IMG/VR virus record: IMGVR_UViG_3300030329_001187
Location: 1-25,976 of that record
Source: a virus
Length of the DNA: 25,976 nt
Strand: one strand, 5' to 3'
The notes under the pieces were generated by a model. It ran no database searches, was not told the origin of the DNA, and saw only the letters and a program-made list of their open reading frames with translations. A program made the position numbers and the translations under genes. Each line of letters begins with the position of its first letter. The first letter of the stretch is position 1. This document shows, piece by piece, positions 13,471 to 20,088 of the stretch.

Positions 13471-14261
13471 TATTTGTGTACGTTAATAATTTTTATTTCG
13501 TTTGTTTGTAAATCGGTTTCAATTATAATATTATCAACTTCTTCTTGTTGTTTTAGTGTTTCTAATTTTGCTTTTTCTTCTGCTATTTTTTTAGCAATAG
13601 CTTCCTGTTCTAATCTAAGTCTTTCTGCTTCTTCTTGTCTTGCTATTTCTGCAAGTTCTTCATCAATACGAGACCTGTTTTCCAGTTTTTGTATATACAT
13701 TTCATAATCTGGTCTTTCCAAATCATATTTATTCCATTGGTCTATAGCATCTTTACCAATTTTTCCTTCAAAAGGACATGGTGTACCAGCCATCATCATA
13801 GCTTCAAAAACTCTTTCATCTTGACATAATATAGAAACAGCCGCTACTTTCATTCCATAATCATATAGAACTTTAGATAACTTTATACGTTCACAATTTA
13901 AATCCCTAATATGTTTACCAACAGAAGCACCAAAACCAAGGGTAGAAACGGAGCCACTAACACCCATACTACACACATCTTGAGACATTGAGGAGTAACT
14001 TGGTGAATTTGCTGAGTTGACAGGTACATCTGACCCATTGGTAGTTGTTGTATTAGTTGTTGTTGATGTTGTTGTGTTTGTTTGCCCATCATTATTATTT
14101 GTTGTTGTTGATGTATATCCACCTGTTATTTGAGTATTACTTCCTGAAGAATTTGTCTGGGTATTATCATCATTTGTTGAATCTGCTATTACAGGCTTTG
14201 CCCATACAGCTATTAATATTAATATTGTAAGTAATATAAAATTGTTTCGTACCCATTTCAT
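13470..14261 (-). CDS. Exported protein with Thr/Asn linker, cysteine domain and coiled-coil tail (263 aa)
   Basis: A signal peptide (MKWVRNNFILLTILILIAVW, cleavage likely after VIA at residue 26) is followed by a Thr/Asn/Ser linker (27-95). Next comes a compact domain with C97, C123, C146 and C162 (QDVCSMGVSGSVSTLGF, DLNCERIKLSKVLYDYG, SILCQDERVFEAMMMAGTPC), and then a Glu/Lys/Arg coiled coil (about 185-242). The four cysteines suggest two disulfides in the periplasm or outside the cell. The stop overlaps the start of the acidic-protein gene (TAATG), so the two are probably made together. I have the impression that this cysteine domain recurs in marine phages, without a known function. Confidence 0.78.
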   Translation of the reverse strand: MKWVRNNFILLTILILIAVWAKPVIADSTNDDNTQTNSSGSNTQITGGYTSTTTNNNDGQTNTTTSTTTNTTTTNGSDVPVNSANSPSYSSMSQDVCSMGVSGSVSTLGFGASVGKHIRDLNCERIKLSKVLYDYGMKVAAVSILCQDERVFEAMMMAGTPCPFEGKIGKDAIDQWNKYDLERPDYEMYIQKLENRSRIDEELAEIARQEEAERLRLEQEAIAKKIAEEKAKLETLKQQEEVDNIIIETDLQTNEIKIINVHK

Positions 14262-14573
14262 TTAGTCCCTCTCCCATTTTTCCTTCGCTTTAAGTGTCCA
14301 CCTTTCAAATGCCTCTTTACTTATATTTTTTTTAACCATTTTAGCACCTTCGGGTACGTTATTATATAATGCAATTACTTCACCATCTTTAATTTCTACA
14401 ATAGCAGGGCTACAAAATGCATCTTTAGTATAATCTGTTTGTTGTTTTTTTAATATTCTAACTTCTTTCATACAGGAAGATAAGGATTCCATAGGAATAT
14501 ACTGTGTCATTTGATGTTTTTGGTCGTTCATATTACCAAACATGAACATTACAATTATACTAATAACTTCCAT
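14262..14573 (-). CDS. Small membrane or exported protein (103 aa)
   Basis: The N-terminus is short and hydrophobic (MEVISIIVMFMFGNMND), more an uncleaved anchor than a clean signal peptide. The remainder has two cysteines, C34 (LSSCMKEVRIL) and C54 (DAFCSPAIVEIKDGEV), and a Lys-rich helical end (FERWTLKAKEKWERD). The start lies 14 bases inside the previous gene and the stop abuts the next ATG. No family recognised. It belongs to the envelope-directed run of small genes. Confidence 0.68.
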   Translation of the reverse strand: MEVISIIVMFMFGNMNDQKHQMTQYIPMESLSSCMKEVRILKKQQTDYTKDAFCSPAIVEIKDGEVIALYNNVPEGAKMVKKNISKEAFERWTLKAKEKWERD

Positions 14574-14955
14574 TAGATTCTCTAATTTTATCTTTTAGCT
14601 TCTCCACATCCCCTAATAATCGTTCTATATCCTGCTGTGCTCTCTTAATATTCACGGTATTTGACATCATACTCTCCATATCAGACTGCATAGATTCAAG
14701 CTGAGAACTCATAAATTCTATCAATAAATCCTGTTGAGCATCTGCCGGGAGCGACCCCAATTCTCCTCTTGGCCATTTGATTCTAAACTCTGTATTCTTC
14801 GTAAGGTCAGCTTCTGATAAAGTGACACGAGTTTCCACGGAATTTAGCCTCTCGATAATCCCAAAGTAGGCCCACGTTCCTACAGCTACCAACGTGATGA
14901 GGGAAACAACCGTTTTAAGCGGCATCTGTACATTGGTGGATTCTGATACCTTCAT
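14560..14955 (-). CDS. Membrane-anchored coiled-coil protein, GC-rich for this genome (131 aa)
   Basis: A short polar head is followed by one transmembrane helix (about 13-33, LKTVVSLITLVAVGTWAYFG), then IIERLNSVETRVTLSEADLT, a distinctive segment TEFRIKWPRGELGSLPADA, and a long coiled coil to the end. By hand count this gene is about 42% GC against roughly a third for the neighbouring gene, and its codons differ too, as if acquired more recently or under different selection. From memory, close relatives with the same WPRGELGSLPADA core occur in other marine phages, including cyanophage-like ones, without assigned function. The periplasmic coiled coil could span to the peptidoglycan. Confidence 0.78.
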   Translation of the reverse strand: MKVSESTNVQMPLKTVVSLITLVAVGTWAYFGIIERLNSVETRVTLSEADLTKNTEFRIKWPRGELGSLPADAQQDLLIEFMSSQLESMQSDMESMMSNTVNIKRAQQDIERLLGDVEKLKDKIRESNGSY

Positions 14956-15389
14956 TATTTTTTTACCAGACTACCACCAAAATACAATCCAATAATTGAA
15001 GCCATTAAATGTGTATCCATCGGTGTTATTACAACACCTGCATATTGTCTATCAACAAGCATTTCTTTCTGTTCAATTAAGAACAAGAAACCTCTACTAA
15101 ATTCTGTCCATGTTAAAAAGACACTTGTATCAAAAAATACAGGTACAAGTTTAGGCCAGACTATAATAAAGAACACTGCTGTTAATGCAATTATTCTTCT
15201 TGTAAATTGAAACCCTTTATTTTCATATTTTCTAGCTTTATCTATTTCTTCCATTTGAAATTTGCCACGAGCAAGTAACATTTTTTGGGATTCTTGTTTT
15301 GCTTTTATGCTTTGACCCCAAATAGTCATAACACCGCCTAGTACACTAGACCCTAACATTGTAATCATTTCTACTGGTAATCCAAACAT
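14955..15389 (-). CDS. Multi-pass membrane protein (144 aa), possible holin-like role
   Basis: Three hydrophobic segments are visible: about 5-25 (VEMITMLGSSVLGGVMTIWG), 62-87 (ending FFIIVWPKLVPVFF), and 126-141 (HLMASIIGLYFGGSLVKK). Between the first two lies a charged helical stretch (AKQESQKMLLARGKFQMEEI). A small three-segment membrane protein among other membrane genes at the end of the late block could be a holin, but size, spacing and charge are not decisive. Its stop overlaps the next start (TAATG). Confidence 0.7.
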   Translation of the reverse strand: MFGLPVEMITMLGSSVLGGVMTIWGQSIKAKQESQKMLLARGKFQMEEIDKARKYENKGFQFTRRIIALTAVFFIIVWPKLVPVFFDTSVFLTWTEFSRGFLFLIEQKEMLVDRQYAGVVITPMDTHLMASIIGLYFGGSLVKK

Positions 15390-15390
15390 A

Positions 15391-15618
15391 TTATCCTCTG
15401 TTATCTTTCCAATTTGATTGTTTCTTTCCTGCCTGTGCAGTATTCCAAAGTTGTTCTCTTACTTTATTTTCATTACTACTAATTAAATTAGCAATTTTAA
15501 AACCAGTAGGTATTTGTACGATATTTTTATTTTCCAAATACCTATCATGTTCTTCAAAGGTCAGTAACTTTTCAAAAGTACGACCTGTTTTTTTATTTTT
15601 AAACTTATATAATGGCAT
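15391..15618 (-). CDS. FmdB-like small protein lacking the zinc cysteines (75 aa)
   Basis: The opening MPLYKFKNKKTGRTFEKLLT looks like the start of FmdB-type zinc-ribbon proteins, with consensus MPxYxYxCxxCG, but has no cysteine at all. The middle (FEEHDRYLENKNIVQIPTGF) also fits the family's later part, and the end is basic (AQAGKKQSNWKDNRG). Cysteine-less versions occur, to my memory, in T4-like cyanophages as small conserved proteins. It is the one clearly soluble member of this gene run. Function unknown. Confidence 0.7.
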   Translation of the reverse strand: MPLYKFKNKKTGRTFEKLLTFEEHDRYLENKNIVQIPTGFKIANLISSNENKVREQLWNTAQAGKKQSNWKDNRG

Positions 15619-15712
15619 TGTATGCTACTATAACTGCGATAACTACAACAGCAACTAGGGCAATCTTACCCTTTTTACTCAAGCCATTCCACATTGATTT
15701 TAGTTTTTCCAT
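15605..15712 (-). CDS. Single-pass membrane mini-protein (35 aa)
   Basis: The ATG at 15712 has an excellent ribosome site, GGGAGG at 15717-15722, 4 bases away and overlapping the upstream stop. The product is MEKLKSMWNGLSKKGKIALV, then AVVVIAVIVAYNAII: a basic amphipathic head and one transmembrane helix. The last codons overlap the start of the 75-aa gene. The topology fits a small phage membrane effector such as a holin or anti-holin helper. It is below usual gene-finder length. Confidence 0.72.
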   Translation of the reverse strand: MEKLKSMWNGLSKKGKIALVAVVVIAVIVAYNAII

Positions 15713-15721
15713 TTTTCCTCC

Positions 15722-15916
15722 CTAGTTAGTTATTTTCATAAAAGCCCAAATAGCTCCAAGTATACCACCTATAGCTAAAAAAACTTTTATTCCTCCAACT
15801 CCCATGTTGGATGTTTTATTTAAATCTCTTATTTGTTTTTGCATAATATTAATATCGTCTCTGATGTATCTAACATCTGTTTTGAGTTCAGCTATTTCTT
15901 TCTCCCATTCAGCCAT
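15722..15916 (-). CDS. XhlA-like membrane protein (64 aa)
   Basis: The sequence MAEWEKEIAELKTDVRYIRD is followed by a coiled coil (DINIMQKQIRDLNK) and a C-terminal membrane helix (about 43-61, GIKVFLAIGGILGAIWAFMK). This order and length match the XhlA family, first described with the Bacillus PBSX lysis genes, where it cooperates with a holin in lysis. Its start shares a base with the stop of the 1390-aa gene (TAATG). It gives the best evidence that the following run of membrane genes includes lysis functions, although no endolysin is visible. Confidence 0.72.
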   Translation of the reverse strand: MAEWEKEIAELKTDVRYIRDDINIMQKQIRDLNKTSNMGVGGIKVFLAIGGILGAIWAFMKITN

Positions 15917-18900
15917 TAGTCATCCTGCCATTCATAATCATCATCTGATTGTTCATTCCATAATTCATGCATTGTATTTTCAGCATAAATACCCGGTTTT
16001 ACAGGGTCATCATACCAATCAGTAGCAAATCGTTGTGTTGCTCCTGCCCAATATCTAGTAAATTCACTTCTTACTCTTCTATTTTTTATTTGATTGTAAA
16101 GAACAACATCAGCCATTATTCTTGCTGCATCTGGGTCAGTAGCTATATCTTCTAATAATTTACCTCTTCTAAATCTAGCATCTTGATATAATAATTCTGT
16201 TATTACATATTTAGGTGAAATAACTCCTCTAAATATACCATAAACTCTTGACATTACAGCCGGTATCGTCATTGGCTTAGGCATACCAGATACATTAGGT
16301 CTAGTAACTTGTCCTGCAACTAATTGAATTATTTCATTCAAATCCTGCATGTCTTTAAATTCTTTTTCAGAATATATTTTCTTTAACACATTTTTATTTG
16401 TAGCTATAAATTCATCTAAAGCTGCAGCATTAACATCTTGTCCAGATTTAAATGCTTTTTGTGTACTATCAAAACCAAGTTCTGGATTTCGTGTAATAAC
16501 TTTATCCATTGCACCTTGCCATAGAACAACTTTAAGTGACTTAGTTGCTTCTGCTTTTTCTGCAGGGTTGTCACTTCGATTAATTACATCTATAATAGCT
16601 TCTGCCATATTTTCATAACCACCTTCTTGACTAGGATTTAAAATAAATTCTCTAAATCTTTCTGGGTCAGTTTCTCTACTTAATCGTTCTATTGTAGAAA
16701 GTGGAATGTTGTCACCAAATACATCTTTTCTTACAGCACTTGTTCTAACCATTTTCATTAATGCTTCAAGGTTAGTTTTTGCTTCTGTTTGTATTCTATT
16801 TCTATCTGCTATAAATTCAGCCTGAGAATCTTTATAACCTTTAAGTCCTCCTTTACCATACTGTACAGAACCCGGAATAATTTCACCTGTATCTGCTTTA
16901 GTTAAAGGTTTTAAATCTAAAATATCACCGAAAGAATTAAACCATTCTCTTGATAAATTTTTAGCATCTGGTTGCATATAATAACGAGCTAAACTATCTT
17001 TTAATAATTCAACAGCAGATTGATTAACATCTCCTGCCTCATTAGCATAAACTTTCATAAATTGTTCTTTTGCTTTTACAGGATTCATTTTAAAGAATTT
17101 GTCAAATTCAGATAATTTATCATAATCTTTTTGTTGTAAAGCTCTACCAAACATAGTGTATGTTAAGCCTTCCATCCACTTATTAGCGTATCTTTCTTTG
17201 TATACTTTTTGAGCTTTTTTAAGTTCTGTATTTCCCGGTAGTTTATCTAATGAATCATTAATAGCTTGTGCAATTCTATATTCATACATACCTTTCATAG
17301 CACCTTCACCACCATTTTGTACAGAATGTTTATGTGCCATACGATACATCATTCCTCTAGCATCAACCATTCCTTTCAATTCAACCGGCATTTTAATTTT
17401 ACCTTGTTTTAAAACATCATAAATATCAGTATTGCTAATATCTTTAGAATATGCATCTATTAATGTTTGTCTATTTTCTGCAATTTCTTCAATAGTCACA
17501 TCTTCAAAGCCCTTTTTAGTTTTTTGATATTCAAATAAGAATGTATCTAAAGCCTCTTCACTTTTATTTCCTAAATTTCTTAATCCTGTTCTACGAGCAT
17601 TAATTATAAATGGAAATAAATTTTTCTCAAGCATAGGATATTGATTTATTCTTCCAATACCCCCACTCATTTCATCTACATTATCTAAGATAGCATTATG
17701 AACATTTTCCATCCAATCTGTACCTTCAACTTTTAATGTTCTATCACTGTATCCCGGGATAGCTTCATATAATGTTTTATATGCTTGTTTATCATCTTGA
17801 TATGCCCTTATTAATAAGTCATTATGTATCTTCATATTTTCAGCTAATGTTTTTTCTGATACACCATGATTAAACATAATACGTGAATCTCCAGTACCAT
17901 CTGCAACTATAAATGCACCCTGTTCATTTTTAAATTTATTATAATCATCTTGTAAATTTTTACTAAAGGTCGACATCTGACCATCATCAGTTATATCTAT
18001 TAATTCATTAACACCTTTTTTCTTCCAGTAATTATCTTTAGTAGCAGTTCCTAATAATTCTAAATCTTTATCAGTTAATTTTTGAGCATTAACATTTTCT
18101 TCAATTAATTGCATTGTTCTATTTCTAAGTCTATCAGCAGTTAATTGAATTTCTCTATTAGTTACAATTTCTAAATCATCTAAATGACTATTAACTTCAT
18201 CAACAATTCTATTGTTTAACATTTTCCAATGTTCATTATTTGAAACATCCGACCCTAACTTATCATATTTAAATTGTTCTAATCGAGTTATAAGACCTTC
18301 CATAGTTTGTATTTTTCTTTGTACGTGCTTTAATTGGTCTGCACTTAAATTAATTTTAACACCTTTACCTAAAGTATCTTTTGCTCTTGCGGATTGTTCA
18401 ATTGTTTCTAGTACAGTAATACCAGTAATAGCAGATAGAGAAGCATATATATCAGGATTCTCTCCTAATAATTCTTCTGCTCTTGCTATTCTTGCTGAAA
18501 TTTCTGCTTGTACATCAGCAGGTAAGTCTTGTATTTGTGTTGTTAATTCTCTGTATGCTTTTAATTTTTTTCTTTCACCACTAGCAAAATCAAATAATAT
18601 AGGAATTTTTGGAGCAGGTAAAGTTTTAGCCATATTAATTAGCTGTTCTCTTTGACCTTTATTTTTATCTAATTTTAATTCTTCTAATTGTTTTTTAGTT
18701 TTGCCAAAAGCTGCAGATAATAATGTATCTTCTTTTGTAGCAATATCTGCTGTTCCAAAATGATAACGCATAGTATTCCATGCATCTGGTACAGCACCAC
18801 CAACATTTTTAAATAAAGATGGCCCCATTAAACCACCACCTACTTCTCCAAGTACAACAAAATCTTCACCTAATCCTTCTCCTACCCATGCACCACCTGC

Positions 18901-20088
18901 TACAGCAGCAGTAGAAGCTATTAATTCTGTTTCTTTGTATGCACCTCCGGCACTTCCTCTAAATAAAAAACGTCCTTTTGATGAACCTGTCTGAACTAAT
19001 CTTTGTATTTTTCTTGCTTCTTTTGGATTTAATGTTTTAGATAATTTTTGTAAAGGATTTTTCCATGCTACATCACCTCTATCTCCTGCATCTTTTATAG
19101 TTTGAAAAAAGTCTTTATCATTACCATAACGTGCATTTAATTTTTGTAATGCTTTTGCTTCTCTTACACTAACTTTTCTATCTAAAGATTCTGATAGAGC
19201 TTCAGCCATTTGTTTATGTGTTCTTCCTGCATCTTCTCCTACATATCTAGCTTTTCTAGATGATAATGTTGGATGAACACCTAATTTTGCCATATCTAAA
19301 TCACTAGCATCCATAGGTTTCATATAACTTTTACCTGTTAATATTCTACCATAATTTTTATCAGCAACATTACTAAAATGTGTAACGTGTCTTCCTGCTT
19401 TTGCTAATCGAAGAAAAGCTAAAGGCCCCATAAATGCTATTTCATTTGCAACAATTTCTGCGGCTGTACCTATAGCACCTAAGTCTTCACCTTCAAAAGG
19501 CTTAGTCATTTTTAACCAAGGTCTTGCTTCATAAAAATCTGAATCATCAAAATACTTTTTAGCATCACCCGGAGTTGCTATAGCTCTACCATAAAAACCA
19601 AAGCCACCTTCTCGTTGTAATGCTTTAGCTTTCATTTCTTCTGTCCATCTCTCTAAAGCTAAAGGTTTTCCCGGTAATAATTTATTACCTACAAAATCTG
19701 TAAGTTTTGCATAGTTTTCCAAATCAACAAGTTCTCTACCTGCATCAATAAGAAAATTAAAAGTTCCTACAGCACCTCTACTAAATCCTTTTGCTGCTGA
19801 AGCACCTACTGATTCTTGTTCACCACTCCAGAAACTATCTTTATGAGCATCTCTATATGTAACAGCAAAATTATCTTCTGTTTGTAATTTTTTATTTCCC
19901 TGTTGTTCATTAAATTTATTTAATCTGCCACCCATACGTTCAATTTGGGCTGCAAATAATGGCCCATGTTGTTCTACAAATTCTTCATAGCCAATACCTC
20001 CTAAATCTTTAGGTTGCATTTGTTGTTGCCAATATCGAATAGTATCAATTTGTTCTTTATTATAATTTAATCTTTCTTTATCTGACAT
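15916..20088 (-). CDS. Very large virion protein, probable internal/ejection protein (1390 aa)
   Basis: No catalytic motif is recognised. Size and position among virion-type genes resemble the largest internal core protein of T7-like phages (T7 gp16, 1318 aa), which is ejected into the cell ahead of the DNA. Most of the protein is charged and helical; two hydrophobic, Gly/Ala-rich stretches are visible near 203-230 (AAEIVANEIAFMGPLAFLRL) and 387-428 (GGAWVGEGLGEDFVVLGEVG), which could enter membranes. Unlike T7 gp16, I see no lytic transglycosylase motif at the N-terminus. It starts on the stop of the 844-aa gene and ends on the start of the XhlA-like gene, both TAATG couplings. Functional assignment is by size, context and composition. 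Confidence 0.6.
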   Translation of the reverse strand: MSDKERLNYNKEQIDTIRYWQQQMQPKDLGGIGYEEFVEQHGPLFAAQIERMGGRLNKFNEQQGNKKLQTEDNFAVTYRDAHKDSFWSGEQESVGASAAKGFSRGAVGTFNFLIDAGRELVDLENYAKLTDFVGNKLLPGKPLALERWTEEMKAKALQREGGFGFYGRAIATPGDAKKYFDDSDFYEARPWLKMTKPFEGEDLGAIGTAAEIVANEIAFMGPLAFLRLAKAGRHVTHFSNVADKNYGRILTGKSYMKPMDASDLDMAKLGVHPTLSSRKARYVGEDAGRTHKQMAEALSESLDRKVSVREAKALQKLNARYGNDKDFFQTIKDAGDRGDVAWKNPLQKLSKTLNPKEARKIQRLVQTGSSKGRFLFRGSAGGAYKETELIASTAAVAGGAWVGEGLGEDFVVLGEVGGGLMGPSLFKNVGGAVPDAWNTMRYHFGTADIATKEDTLLSAAFGKTKKQLEELKLDKNKGQREQLINMAKTLPAPKIPILFDFASGERKKLKAYRELTTQIQDLPADVQAEISARIARAEELLGENPDIYASLSAITGITVLETIEQSARAKDTLGKGVKINLSADQLKHVQRKIQTMEGLITRLEQFKYDKLGSDVSNNEHWKMLNNRIVDEVNSHLDDLEIVTNREIQLTADRLRNRTMQLIEENVNAQKLTDKDLELLGTATKDNYWKKKGVNELIDITDDGQMSTFSKNLQDDYNKFKNEQGAFIVADGTGDSRIMFNHGVSEKTLAENMKIHNDLLIRAYQDDKQAYKTLYEAIPGYSDRTLKVEGTDWMENVHNAILDNVDEMSGGIGRINQYPMLEKNLFPFIINARRTGLRNLGNKSEEALDTFLFEYQKTKKGFEDVTIEEIAENRQTLIDAYSKDISNTDIYDVLKQGKIKMPVELKGMVDARGMMYRMAHKHSVQNGGEGAMKGMYEYRIAQAINDSLDKLPGNTELKKAQKVYKERYANKWMEGLTYTMFGRALQQKDYDKLSEFDKFFKMNPVKAKEQFMKVYANEAGDVNQSAVELLKDSLARYYMQPDAKNLSREWFNSFGDILDLKPLTKADTGEIIPGSVQYGKGGLKGYKDSQAEFIADRNRIQTEAKTNLEALMKMVRTSAVRKDVFGDNIPLSTIERLSRETDPERFREFILNPSQEGGYENMAEAIIDVINRSDNPAEKAEATKSLKVVLWQGAMDKVITRNPELGFDSTQKAFKSGQDVNAAALDEFIATNKNVLKKIYSEKEFKDMQDLNEIIQLVAGQVTRPNVSGMPKPMTIPAVMSRVYGIFRGVISPKYVITELLYQDARFRRGKLLEDIATDPDAARIMADVVLYNQIKNRRVRSEFTRYWAGATQRFATDWYDDPVKPGIYAENTMHELWNEQSDDDYEWQDD

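Noticed and set aside
18212-18655. 147-codon plus-strand frame inside the 1390-aa gene
   Set aside because: Antisense shadow of a long conserved-looking protein; no ribosome site and composition typical of a complement frame.
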